Of a stretch of DNA of 64,000 nt, positions 1 through 7,861 are shown piece by piece. Where the stretch lies: positions 62,001 through 126,000 of the forward strand of contig JADFZL010000005.1 of NCBI GenBank assembly GCA_015232575.1. Reading direction: 5' to 3'. The DNA comes from Candidatus Rifleibacteriota bacterium (GTDB taxonomy: Bacteria; Muiribacteriota; Ozemobacteria; Ozemobacterales; Ozemobacteraceae). Position 1 is the first letter of the stretch, and every line of letters begins with the position of its first letter. The notes under the pieces are model-generated. The model did not search any database. It was not told the DNA's origin and saw only the letters and a program-made list of their open reading frames with translations. The position numbers and the translations under genes are program-made.

Positions 1-487
1 GGAGAGTCTGCATTGAATAATGGGGTCCTGGATAATATCCGCCACCCATAATTCTGAGTCTATCTCTTGCCTTTTCGGGGAATTCACCATATCCAAAACG
101 GCGAATAACTTCATTGTAATAATATCTTGCATTTCCAAAATCTCTGACATCTTCATAAGTTCTGCCGAGAACAAAAAGTGCATCAGGTACGAAACGGGTA
201 TTACCATTATCAAATCTATTGAGGAAGTGTCTATAGCTGCTGATTGCACGCCACGGATCACTCAGACGGATATCACAGTAACCGATAAAATATGCTGCTT
301 CACGCTTAACTTCACGATCGGTAAAAATATCACTTGAAATTCTCTCATATAAATTTCTGGCACCCCAGAAATCTCCACGATCTTTCATATAATTCGCATC
401 CTGAAGATCACGATAACCATAAGCATAAGCGCTTGCAACGCTCAGAACCATAATTGCGATAACCGCTAGTGTTAATCTCTTTTTCAT
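1..487 (-). CDS. Exported TPR-like protein, 3' end beyond the window
   Basis: The reading frame opens at the ATG at 487-485, with a GGAGG ribosome site at 493-497, and stays open to the left edge, so the C-terminus is missing. The protein starts with a lysine pair, a hydrophobic stretch and an Ala-x-Ala type cleavage region (SVASAYA), which indicates export. The mature part is rich in Tyr, Arg and Asp and has a periodic pattern (for example ARNLYERI, AISSYRHFLNRF, ARYYYNEVIRRFG) typical of tetratricopeptide helices in BamD/YbgF-like envelope proteins. The closest idea is a periplasmic or outer-membrane scaffold, but the repeat family is an inference from spacing. A TATAAT-like -10 box lies at 528-533 on the minus strand, with no clear -35. 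Confidence 0.7.
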   Translation of the reverse strand, partial: MKKRLTLAVIAIMVLSVASAYAYGYRDLQDANYMKDRGDFWGARNLYERISSDIFTDREVKREAAYFIGYCDIRLSDPWRAISSYRHFLNRFDNGNTRFVPDALFVLGRTYEDVRDFGNARYYYNEVIRRFGYGEFPEKARDRLRIMGGGYYPGPHYSMQTL

Positions 488-701
488 TGTACCCTCCAAT
501 TATTTTTTGTTAGATTTGAAAGATGCAATTATAAAAGCAAATAGCGTGCCAACTAAAAATTGTTGCAGAAAACAGCACAGGAGGGTCGTTTTAAATGACA
601 TGCAGAAAAATTCGTACAGAAGTCTGCTTAAAAAAAATCATATTATATGACAATTTTTCAGCTACCAATGTTTTAAACATCTACTTCAAATTTCTGTAGA
701 C

Positions 702-748
702 TTTACAATTACTAATGTTTTGTGTATAATACAGCAGATTTATACACA
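702..748 (+). promoter_or_regulatory. vapBC promoter with overlapping palindromic operator
   Basis: A -35 box TTTACA (702-707) and a -10 box TATAAT (725-730) are separated by 17 bases. A perfect inverted repeat, TGTGTATAA at 721-729 and TTATACACA at 740-748 with a 10-base spacer, covers the -10 box and the expected start of transcription. This is the layout expected for autoregulation by the VapBC complex. The GGAGG ribosome site follows at 751-755. Confidence 0.7.
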
Positions 749-762
749 CAGGAGGAAATGGC

Positions 763-957
763 ATGAGAACTAATGTTGTGATTGATGACGATCTGATGGA
801 ATCAGCTCTCAAGGCTTCAAAGCTAAAAACCAAGAAAAGCGCCATCGAAGAAGGCTTGAAATTGCTGATTCTTATGAAAAGCCAGGAAAGGATTAAAGAA
901 TTTAGAGGAAAGCTAAACTGGATTGGTGATCTTGAAAAGATGCGGTCTGACAAATGA
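763..957 (+). CDS. vapB: VapB-type antitoxin
   Basis: This 64-residue protein begins with a short strand-like segment (MRTNVVIDDDLM) followed by a helix pair, the ribbon-helix-helix plan of VapB family antitoxins. Residues 1-40 should bind DNA as a dimer, and the charged C-terminal tail (about 41-64, with FRGKLNWIGDLEKM) should wrap around and block the toxin. Its last four bases overlap the toxin start (ATGA), so the two genes are translationally coupled. The GGAGG site at 751-755 and the palindrome just upstream support the start and suggest self-repression. VapBC pairs are commonly found on mobile or accessory DNA; here it sits directly before a conserved cmk-rpsA block. Confidence 0.85.
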   Translation: MRTNVVIDDDLMESALKASKLKTKKSAIEEGLKLLILMKSQERIKEFRGKLNWIGDLEKMRSDK

Positions 958-1349
958 TACTTATTGATTCATCCGTCTGGATTGATTATTTCAACGGTAG
1001 GAAAACGCACCAAACAAACTGGTTGGACAGTTCCCTTGGAAATATCCCGGTCATAATGGGAGATCTGATTCTGACAGAGGTTCTTCAGGGATTTAAAAGC
1101 GACAAGGAATTCGAAATTGCGAAAGATCTTCTGTTAAGTCTTCCTTTCATGGGAATGGGAGGACATGTTTTGGCTTTGGAAAGTGCAAAAAACTACCGAA
1201 TCCTAAGGAAAAATGGTATTACCGTCCGGAAAACGATAGATGTCATCATAGGGACTTTTTGTATTTACAATCGGATTCCATTATTGCATGATGATAAAGA
1301 TTTCGATCCGATGGTGGAACTTCTGGGATTGCTGACAGTTGTAAAATAA
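954..1349 (+). CDS. vapC: VapC-type PIN-domain ribonuclease toxin
   Basis: This 131-residue protein is a typical PIN domain. The N-terminal MILIDSSVWIDYF holds the first acidic residue of the Mg-binding site (Asp5), GDLILTEVLQG supplies the conserved Glu near residue 42, and the later acidic positions fall in RKTIDVIIGTFC (about 94-100) and LLHDDKDFD (about 110-118). VapC toxins are Mg-dependent RNases that cut tRNA or rRNA and stop growth when the unstable antitoxin is lost. The start overlaps the vapB stop by four bases. All expected acidic residues are visible, so the toxin looks intact. The RNA target cannot be read from the sequence. Confidence 0.88.
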   Translation: MILIDSSVWIDYFNGRKTHQTNWLDSSLGNIPVIMGDLILTEVLQGFKSDKEFEIAKDLLLSLPFMGMGGHVLALESAKNYRILRKNGITVRKTIDVIIGTFCIYNRIPLLHDDKDFDPMVELLGLLTVVK

Positions 1350-1509
1350 CATTTTGAGAGAATCTGCGGACTGTAGAACTGCATGTTAAGCAAAAGCAGG
1401 TCAGGGATTTTCATTATTTTCAAAAAAGAAAAAAATGTTATAATATTTGTTGCAATATTATCAAAAATAGTGTACAGTGTCTGACCACTAATAAAAAAAT
1501 TATCGGAAA

Positions 1510-2241
1510 GTGAATAAGTTTATCAGATTTCAAATGGGAAATACAGGCTCCGAAAGGGCGAATCAATTCGTTGTCGCAATAGACGGACCGGCGGGAGCTG
1601 GCAAAAGTACTGTAGCAAAACTTGCCGCTTCAAGACTTGGGTTCTCTTATCTTGATACTGGTGCGATGTATAGAGCTGTAACATACAAAGCTCTGCAGCA
1701 GCATCTTTCCTTTTCCGATAAATCAGCTCTTGCTTCCTGTGCTGCAAATTCCAAAATTGAATTTGAAGATACTGTCAATTGTTCTGCACCTCGTGTAAAA
1801 CTTGACAGTCATGATGTCACAGACGCAATCCGGGATCCGGAAGTCAGTAGAAATGTCTCTGAAGTTGCCAGTGAACCTGAAGTAAGGTCGTGTATGACAA
1901 GCCTGCAGAGGGAAATCGGCAGCAGAGGGCGATGGGTTGTTGATGGCCGCGACATTGGAACGGTTGTCTTCCCCGAAGCTCAGGTAAAGATATTTTTAAC
2001 GGCTTCGATCGAAGAAAGAGCAAAAAGAAGATTTGACGAACTTGTCAGCAAAGGCTATTCTCCAGTGCTTGAAGAGCTGATTTCTGAGATTGCCAAACGC
2101 GACGGGATTGATTCAAATCGTAAAACAGCTCCGCTTAAGCAGGCGGAAAACTCATATTATTTGGATACTACCAGCCTGACTATTGATCAGGTAGTAGATA
2201 AAATTTACGGTATCGTAACAGTCAAGAAAGGTCAACCCTGA
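1510..2241 (+). CDS. cmk: Cytidylate kinase
   Basis: CMP kinase phosphorylates CMP and dCMP with ATP in the cytoplasm. The P-loop GPAGAGKSTVA lies at about residues 26-36, the CMP-binding DTGAMYRA follows at about 48-55, and the conserved VVDGRDIGTVVFP is near residue 140. Length (up to 243 residues) is a little above the usual 220-230. The GTG start at 1510 is the longest option; ATG 1534 is the other, and neither has a convincing ribosome site. It lies 11 bases before rpsA, the cmk-rpsA pairing common in bacteria. Confidence 0.93.
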   Translation: MNKFIRFQMGNTGSERANQFVVAIDGPAGAGKSTVAKLAASRLGFSYLDTGAMYRAVTYKALQQHLSFSDKSALASCAANSKIEFEDTVNCSAPRVKLDSHDVTDAIRDPEVSRNVSEVASEPEVRSCMTSLQREIGSRGRWVVDGRDIGTVVFPEAQVKIFLTASIEERAKRRFDELVSKGYSPVLEELISEIAKRDGIDSNRKTAPLKQAENSYYLDTTSLTIDQVVDKIYGIVTVKKGQP

Positions 2242-2252
2242 CGGAGGAACGT

Positions 2253-4271
2253 ATGGAAGAAATTACCAATCAAAAAAATCTGAGTTCGGAAAGCTCACCC
2301 GGGTCAGATGCAGTGAACGAACAAACCATGACGATGGAAGAACTTGAAAAGGAGATGAGCGGGGAGTTCCATACGATCCGCAACGGCGCTATCGTCACCG
2401 GAACAGTCATCCGAATTGATCCGAATGGTATTTTTGTAGATGTCGGCTACAAAACTGATGGAGCAATCCCAGCCGACGAGTGTGGAGACGATGCAATCAA
2501 GGCGTTGAAGGAAGGCGACAAGATCAGAGTTTTTGTCAAGCGTATGGATGACGGAAACGGTCAGATCAGCCTTTCAGTGAAGCGTGCCAAGGAATTTGAT
2601 TCCTGGGATACCCTTCAGAAAGCTTTCAAGAACAAGACTGCTGTCGAAGGCAAAATTGTTGAAAGAATTAAGGGCGGATACGATGTTGACGTAGGCGGAG
2701 TGCGTGTTTTCCTTCCGCAGAGTCAGTTGTCCCATGGCAGAAATGGCAAGGACAGCATCGGAAAAAGTTTCCCAATGCTTGTCACTGAATGTGACAGACG
2801 CAGAAAAAATGTCGTTGTTTCAGAGCGCTCTGTTGTTGAAACCGAACGTTCAAAGAAGCGCGACGAAATATTTGCCAGCTACAAGGTTGGCGAATTGATA
2901 AAAGGTGTTGTTTCAAGAATCGTTGAATACGGATGTTTTGTAGATCTCGGCGGCGGCGTCGAAGGTCTTATTCACCGCAACGATCTCAGCTGGTCAGTCA
3001 TCGGAAATCCGAGAGAGATTGTACAGCCGGGACAGGAAATTGAAGCAAAGATTTTGAAAATTGACCAGGAAAAAGGCAAAATTGGACTTGGTCTCAAGCA
3101 GAAGCGCGATGATCCATGGGAAACAGTTGACCAGAGATATGAAGTCAACCGCAGATATGAAGGTAAAGTCAAAAACCTTATGGATTTCGGAGCATTTGTT
3201 GAACTCGAAGAAGGAGTCGAAGGACTTGTACACATTTCCGACCTCTCCTGGGCACGCAATATACGGCACCCCGGCGATGTAGTAAAATCCGGTGAGAAGC
3301 TTTGTGTTGTCGTAAAAGAAATTGATAAAAGCAAAAAACGCATTTCCCTTTCTTACAAAGACACTCTTGCCCATCCGTGGGATGGAATCGAAGCCAGATA
3401 TCATGTTGGCGACGTAGTTAAGGGAAAAGTTAATAATATGACCGAATTCGGTGCCTTTATCGAAATAGAAGAAGGCATTGAAGGCCTGCTGCATGTTTCT
3501 GATATTGACTGGGTCAAGAAAGTTAATCATCCGAAAGATGTACTTGAAAAAGGTCAGGAAGTCAGTGTGAAGGTTATGAGCATTGATTCCAAAGCCAGAA
3601 GGCTTTCTCTCGGACTCAAGCAGACCACAGTAGATCCATGGGAAGTCCTTGACAGCACATTCAAGGTAGGCGATGTAGTAACCGGCGCCGTCAAGAATCT
3701 GGTTTCTTATGGAGCATTTGTTCAGCTTGTGAACGGTCTTGAAGGACTGCTCCACATATCAGAATTCTCCTGGCAGAACGATGTAAAAGATCCTTCCGAA
3801 GTATTGAAAGTTGGAGATCAGGTTACTGTCGTAATTTATGAACTCGATAAATCAAAACAGAAAATCGGCCTTTCACTCCGCAGAATCAATGATGATCCAT
3901 GGAAGGGAATCGAAAAGAAATTCTCAACAAATTCCGTACAGACCGGCAAAGTCGTATCTGTTGACTCCAATGGAGTTGAAGTCGAAGTTGCATCTGGAAT
4001 TCAGGGATTTGTACACATTTCTCAGATTGCTCAGGACAGAGTTCAGCACCCAGGCGAAATTCTTAAAGTTGGCGACACTGTTACCTTCAAAATTCTTGAA
4101 CTCGATAGAAAGAACAGAAAGCTTAAACTCTCAATTAAAGAAGCCACAATGGACAGCGCAGCACGCGAACTTCAGAAATATCAGCGTGAATCTTCAACAG
4201 GTTTCTCCGATACAATCGGCGATCTGATGAGAGATAAACTCCAGGCTTTCAGAGATAAACTCAGTAACTGA
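2253..4271 (+). CDS. rpsA: 30S ribosomal protein S1 with seven S1 repeats
   Basis: S1 binds mRNA and helps load it on the 30S subunit. The 672-residue protein is longer than the roughly 557 residues of E. coli S1. I count seven OB-fold S1 repeats, starting near residues 43 (GAIVTGTVIRI), 128 (AVEGKIVERI), 213 (LIKGVVSRI), 300 (YEGKVKNLMDFGAF), 386 (VVKGKVNNMTEFGAF), 473 (VVTGAVKNLVSYGAF) and 560 (VQTGKVVSVDSNG). The middle repeats carry the well conserved GAF..EGLxHxSD pattern; the first two are more diverged, as in the ribosome-docking end of S1. GGAGG at 2243-2247 supports the start. Confidence 0.95.
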   Translation: MEEITNQKNLSSESSPGSDAVNEQTMTMEELEKEMSGEFHTIRNGAIVTGTVIRIDPNGIFVDVGYKTDGAIPADECGDDAIKALKEGDKIRVFVKRMDDGNGQISLSVKRAKEFDSWDTLQKAFKNKTAVEGKIVERIKGGYDVDVGGVRVFLPQSQLSHGRNGKDSIGKSFPMLVTECDRRRKNVVVSERSVVETERSKKRDEIFASYKVGELIKGVVSRIVEYGCFVDLGGGVEGLIHRNDLSWSVIGNPREIVQPGQEIEAKILKIDQEKGKIGLGLKQKRDDPWETVDQRYEVNRRYEGKVKNLMDFGAFVELEEGVEGLVHISDLSWARNIRHPGDVVKSGEKLCVVVKEIDKSKKRISLSYKDTLAHPWDGIEARYHVGDVVKGKVNNMTEFGAFIEIEEGIEGLLHVSDIDWVKKVNHPKDVLEKGQEVSVKVMSIDSKARRLSLGLKQTTVDPWEVLDSTFKVGDVVTGAVKNLVSYGAFVQLVNGLEGLLHISEFSWQNDVKDPSEVLKVGDQVTVVIYELDKSKQKIGLSLRRINDDPWKGIEKKFSTNSVQTGKVVSVDSNGVEVEVASGIQGFVHISQIAQDRVQHPGEILKVGDTVTFKILELDRKNRKLKLSIKEATMDSAARELQKYQRESSTGFSDTIGDLMRDKLQAFRDKLSN

Positions 4272-4280
4272 AACTAAAAC

Positions 4281-4327
4281 AAAATCTATATGTCAGTTGA
4301 ATCACTCAACTTGCGCATATAGATTTT
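4281..4327 (+). terminator. Hairpin after rpsA
   Basis: A 12-base inverted repeat (AAAATCTATATG at 4281-4292, CATATAGATTTT at 4316-4327) encloses a second short stem (GTTGA at 4296-4300, TCAAC at 4306-4310). It ends in a short TTTT run inside the 3' arm. It could terminate rpsA transcription, though its right arm also contains part of the gap promoter. Confidence 0.5.
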
Positions 4328-4339
4328 GAGTGTTATAAT
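4311..4339 (+). promoter_or_regulatory. Promoter of the gap gene
   Basis: TTGCGC (4311-4316) and TATAAT (4334-4339) are separated by 17 bases, with TG one base before the -10 (extended -10). A leader of about 35 bases follows, with an AAGGAGGG ribosome site just before the ATG at 4380. The -35 box lies inside the hairpin that follows rpsA. Confidence 0.7.
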
Positions 4340-4379
4340 CTGGAAACTCAAATTAATCCTGTAAGGAGGGATTTGTTAA

Positions 4380-5420
4380 ATGATCCACAAGATTGGAATT
4401 AACGGGTTCGGACGAATTGGGCGAATGGTTTTTCGTGCCATGTTGGCTGAGAAAGACTTTGAAGTAGTTGCAATTAATGATATTACTGACGCTAAAACGC
4501 TGGCTCACCTCCTGAAGTATGACTCAATTCATGGCCGACTTGCAGCCACAGTTGAGGCAAAAGAAGACAGCATTTTTGTAAACGGAAAACCCGTAAAGGT
4601 TTTTGCAAAAACTGATCCGGCAGAACTTCCCTGGAAAGATCTCGGAGTTGATTATGTTGTTGAATCAACCGGTATTTTTACAGTTAAATCTGACGGAGTA
4701 AATAAAAAAGGCAAAGTTGTTAAAGGCGCCGAGAATCACATCACCAAAGGCGGAGCGAAGAAAGTTATTATTACTGCTCCAGCAGAAGGCGAAGACCTCA
4801 CCATCGTAATGGGCGTCAATGAAGATAAATATGTTGGCTCAAAGCATCACGTTCTCAGCAATGCTTCATGCACAACAAACTGCCTGGCACCGTTTGCAAA
4901 AATTATAAATGACAAGTGGGGCATTGAAAAAGGCCTCATGACAACAATTCATGCTTATACAAACGACCAGAAGGTACAGGATCTCCCGCACAGCGATCTC
5001 CGCCGCGCACGCGCAGCCGCAGTCTCCATGATTCCGACATCAACAGGCGCTGCCAAAGCAATCAGTCTTGTTATTCCGGAACTTAAGGGAAAACTCGACG
5101 GTTTCGCAATAAGAGTTCCAGTACCAAACGTTTCAGTCGTAGATTTGACCTGCTCCCTGAAGAAATCTGCTACAGCAGATGAAATTAATGCCGCTATCAA
5201 GGCAGCTTCAGAAGAACCAAGACTTAAAGGCATTCTCGGATACTCAGATGAACCACTCGTTTCGATCGATTACAACCATGATTCCCATTCATCAGTCGTT
5301 GATGGAAAATGTACAAAAGTCATTGATGGAAATCTTGTAAAGATCGTTGCATGGTATGACAACGAATGGGGATACAGTTCCAGAGTTGCCGACCTGATTC
5401 GGTATATTGCTTCCAAGTAA
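4380..5420 (+). CDS. gap: Glyceraldehyde-3-phosphate dehydrogenase, type I
   Basis: This enzyme oxidises glyceraldehyde 3-phosphate to 1,3-bisphosphoglycerate with NAD and phosphate. The N-terminal [15 protein letters not shown] forms the Rossmann dinucleotide loop (residues 5-19), and the catalytic cysteine is in [12 protein letters not shown] (about residue 163). The substrate loop [15 protein letters not shown] and the C-terminal [12 protein letters not shown] are intact. Length (346) is slightly over the usual 335 because of an insertion near residue 115. It has its own promoter and a strong terminator, so it may be transcribed apart from pgk-tpiA, which follow in the same direction. Confidence 0.96.
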   Translation: MIHKIGINGFGRIGRMVFRAMLAEKDFEVVAINDITDAKTLAHLLKYDSIHGRLAATVEAKEDSIFVNGKPVKVFAKTDPAELPWKDLGVDYVVESTGIFTVKSDGVNKKGKVVKGAENHITKGGAKKVIITAPAEGEDLTIVMGVNEDKYVGSKHHVLSNASCTTNCLAPFAKIINDKWGIEKGLMTTIHAYTNDQKVQDLPHSDLRRARAAAVSMIPTSTGAAKAISLVIPELKGKLDGFAIRVPVPNVSVVDLTCSLKKSATADEINAAIKAASEEPRLKGILGYSDEPLVSIDYNHDSHSSVVDGKCTKVIDGNLVKIVAWYDNEWGYSSRVADLIRYIASK

Positions 5421-5445
5421 GGTATTGATTTACTTTGAAATGCGA

Positions 5446-5476
5446 AGAGCCTGCTTAACCGGCAGGCTCTTTTTTT
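5446..5476 (+). terminator. Rho-independent terminator after gap
   Basis: AGAGCCTGC (5446-5454) pairs with GCAGGCTCT (5462-5470) across a seven-base loop and is followed by a run of T residues. It separates gap from pgk. Confidence 0.9.
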
Positions 5477-5515
5477 CGAAAATTTGAGAATTATTTTTGA
5501 AAGGAGAATTAAATA

Positions 5516-6712
5516 ATGTATAGAACAATTAAAGACATTCAGTTCAAAGGCAAGAAAACTCTCGTGAGAGTCGATTTCAACGTTCCCCTGGATAAAGAAT
5601 TTAATATTACGGATGACACAAGAATCACTGCTGCGATTCCAACCCTTAAACACATTCTTGATCAGGGTGGAAGACTCATCGTGATGAGCCACCTTGGCAG
5701 ACCCAAAGGCGGACCAGATGCTAAATACTCGCTGAAGCACGTTTTAAAGCGCCTTTCCGAATTGCTTAAGAAAAATGTTCTTTTCGCAAATGACTGTGTC
5801 GGTGAAGAAGCTTCCAAAATGGCCAAAAACCTCAAAGACGGCGAAGTTCTGCTTCTCGAAAACCTCCGCTTTCATGCAGAAGAAGAAAAGAACGATGCAG
5901 CATTCAGCAAAGCTCTTTCATCACTTGGCGACATCTATGTAAGCGATGCTTTTGGAACAGCACACAGAGCTCACGCATCAACAGCCGGAGTTGCTGAATA
6001 TCTGCCTGCTTATGCCGGTTTCCTGATGGAAAAGGAAATTACTTACCTCAGCAAAGTGACTGATTCCCCTGAAAGACCGATGGTAGCAATCATGGGCGGT
6101 GCAAAAGTCAGCGACAAAATTCTTGTCATTGAAAATCTCCTGAAAAAAGTTGATTCGCTTCTTATCGGCGGCGGAATGGCATTTACATTCCTGAAAGCCA
6201 TGGGATATGAAATCGGCAAATCTCTCTGCGAAAAAGAACAGCTTGATACTGCAAAGAAAATCATGGAAGCAGCAAAAAAAGCCGGAAAAGCCCTTATTCT
6301 GCCAATTGATGTTGTAACTGCAAAAGAAATCAAAGCTGGTGTTCCGGTCAGAACCATTCATGTTAAAGAAATTGCAGCAGACGAACTAGGTCTGGACATC
6401 GGGCCGAAGACCGTTGAACTTTTCAAAGCCGAACTTCTTAAAGCAAAAACCGTTCTCTGGAATGGTCCGATGGGAGTTTTTGAAACCGAGCCATTTGATC
6501 AAGGGACCAGAAAAGTTGCCGAAATTCTTACTTCACTGAAAGCCGTAACCGTCGTCGGCGGCGGCGATTCAGTTGCTGCTATTGAACAGATGGGCGCTGC
6601 TGAAAAGGTATCACACGTGTCAACCGGCGGCGGAGCGTGTCTCGAATATCTCGAAGGAAAGCTTCTTCCCGGAATTGAAATTTTTTCCCGCGATATAAAA
6701 AATATGGTCTGA
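5516..6712 (+). CDS. pgk: Phosphoglycerate kinase
   Basis: PGK transfers phosphate from 1,3-bisphosphoglycerate to ADP in glycolysis. The 398-residue length is normal. Visible family blocks are TLVRVDFNVPLD (about 15-26, phosphoglycerate binding), IVMSHLGRPKG (about 55-65), LLENLRFHAEEE, AFGTAHRAHAST and the C-terminal nucleotide-binding GGGDSVAAIEQ with STGGGACLEYLEG. The ribosome site AAAGGAGAA precedes the ATG. It is followed 12 bases later by tpiA, so the two should be co-transcribed. Confidence 0.96.
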   Translation: MYRTIKDIQFKGKKTLVRVDFNVPLDKEFNITDDTRITAAIPTLKHILDQGGRLIVMSHLGRPKGGPDAKYSLKHVLKRLSELLKKNVLFANDCVGEEASKMAKNLKDGEVLLLENLRFHAEEEKNDAAFSKALSSLGDIYVSDAFGTAHRAHASTAGVAEYLPAYAGFLMEKEITYLSKVTDSPERPMVAIMGGAKVSDKILVIENLLKKVDSLLIGGGMAFTFLKAMGYEIGKSLCEKEQLDTAKKIMEAAKKAGKALILPIDVVTAKEIKAGVPVRTIHVKEIAADELGLDIGPKTVELFKAELLKAKTVLWNGPMGVFETEPFDQGTRKVAEILTSLKAVTVVGGGDSVAAIEQMGAAEKVSHVSTGGGACLEYLEGKLLPGIEIFSRDIKNMV

Positions 6713-6724
6713 GGAGATCGAAAA

Positions 6725-7477
6725 ATGCCACGAAAGCCTTTAATTGCCGCGAACTGGAAAATGCATAAAACCAGCGCGGAAGTACGTTCTTTCATGTCGG
6801 CAGTCTGGCCGAAAGTTTCAGACATCACAGACCGCGAAATGCTTATTTGCCCGCCTTTTCCATATATTCCCCTGGTTGATGAACTTCGCAAGAGCACATC
6901 AATTCTTCTTGGCGCTCAAAACCTTTATTTTGAAGAAAAAGGCGCCTTCACAGGCGAAGTTTCCCCGCCAATGCTGAAAGACCTCGGTTGCGAATATGTC
7001 ATTATTGGTCATTCCGAACGCCGTGGAATATTTGGTGAATCTGACGAATTGATCAATAGCAAAATGCATGCTGTCATTAAGTGCGGCATTATTCCGGTAT
7101 TGTGCGTTGGCGAGCGCAAGGAAGAAAGAGAAAAGAACCTTACCGAGCAGATAATTCTGAAACAGCTCGAAAAGAATCTTAAAGATCTTCCCGAAACCGC
7201 TTTCGAAAAAATGGTAATCGCCTACGAACCGATATGGGCCATTGGAACCGGACTGAATGCAAGTACCAAAGATGCCCATGACGCAATTGCGCTTATCAGG
7301 GAATTCATCCACAGCAAGTATGGCGATAATTCAGCACAGAAAACCCGCATATTGTACGGTGGTTCAGTAAAACCCGAAAACATGAAAAGCTACATGGACC
7401 AGGAAGGCATCGACGGAGCACTCGTCGGCGGCGCCAGCCTTGATCCAGATTCATACTCAAAACTTGTAAAATACTGA
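6725..7477 (+). CDS. tpiA: Triosephosphate isomerase
   Basis: TIM interconverts dihydroxyacetone phosphate and glyceraldehyde 3-phosphate. All catalytic positions are present: Asn/Lys in AANWKMHK (residues 8-15), the histidine in IIGHSERRGIFGE (about 96) and the glutamate in VIAYEPIWAIGTG (about 167), followed by the phosphate loop LYGGSVKPEN and the C-terminal GALVGGASL. Length (250) is standard. The gene follows pgk closely with a GAGGAG ribosome site. A non-catalytic relative of this protein appears to be encoded near the microcompartment locus (56048-57085). Confidence 0.96.
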   Translation: MPRKPLIAANWKMHKTSAEVRSFMSAVWPKVSDITDREMLICPPFPYIPLVDELRKSTSILLGAQNLYFEEKGAFTGEVSPPMLKDLGCEYVIIGHSERRGIFGESDELINSKMHAVIKCGIIPVLCVGERKEEREKNLTEQIILKQLEKNLKDLPETAFEKMVIAYEPIWAIGTGLNASTKDAHDAIALIREFIHSKYGDNSAQKTRILYGGSVKPENMKSYMDQEGIDGALVGGASLDPDSYSKLVKY

Positions 7478-7529
7478 TCAATATCACCAACGTCAGATAG
7501 TATAACAAAATATAATTCTGATTATTCAC

Positions 7530-7566
7530 ACAGAGCCTGCTGCAGCAACGCACCAGGCTCTGTTTA
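7530..7566 (+). terminator. Hairpin terminator after tpiA
   Basis: ACAGAGCCTG (7530-7539) pairs with CAGGCTCTGT (7554-7563), followed by a short T run. It shares its AGAGCCTG stem with the terminator after gap. Confidence 0.75.
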
Positions 7567-7647
7567 ATTATTGAGGAACCTCATTGTAGCAGATGTCAAT
7601 TAAAGAGGGCATTCTTTTTTCACCCTCACTCTTCCCGCCGTCACCAT

Positions 7648-7809
7648 CTTAGTACAGCAAATCGTAATAAAGGGGTCATTTATGTATGTCATTTCGACCG
7701 AAGGGAGAAATCTCGCAGTTATGAGATCTCTCACATTCGTTCGAGATGACAGTGTAAACAAAAGTTAATATGCAAATTTGACCCCTTATTTAAAAATTGG
7801 AGTACTTAG
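7648..7809. mobile_element. MITE-like inverted-repeat element, copy 1
   Basis: The 162-base element starts CTTAGTACAGCAAATC and ends in a partly matching inverted copy (GGAGTACTTAG). An AGGGGTCA/TGACCCCT pair lies just inside each end, and a long inner palindrome fills 7688-7750 (starts GTCATTTCGACCGAAGGG, ends TTCGTTCGAGATGAC). There is no coding capacity. Together with the terminator and short leader, it fills the gap between tpiA and the next gene. Confidence 0.75.
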
Positions 7810-7861
7810 CCGGCTGGGATGAGGATCTTAATATAATATTTTTCAATGAATGGGAGCATTT

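Noticed and set aside
2994..3755. 253-codon open frame on the minus strand within rpsA
   Set aside because: It lies wholly inside a well supported S1 gene and its protein has no family features; codon bias of rpsA keeps the opposite frame open.
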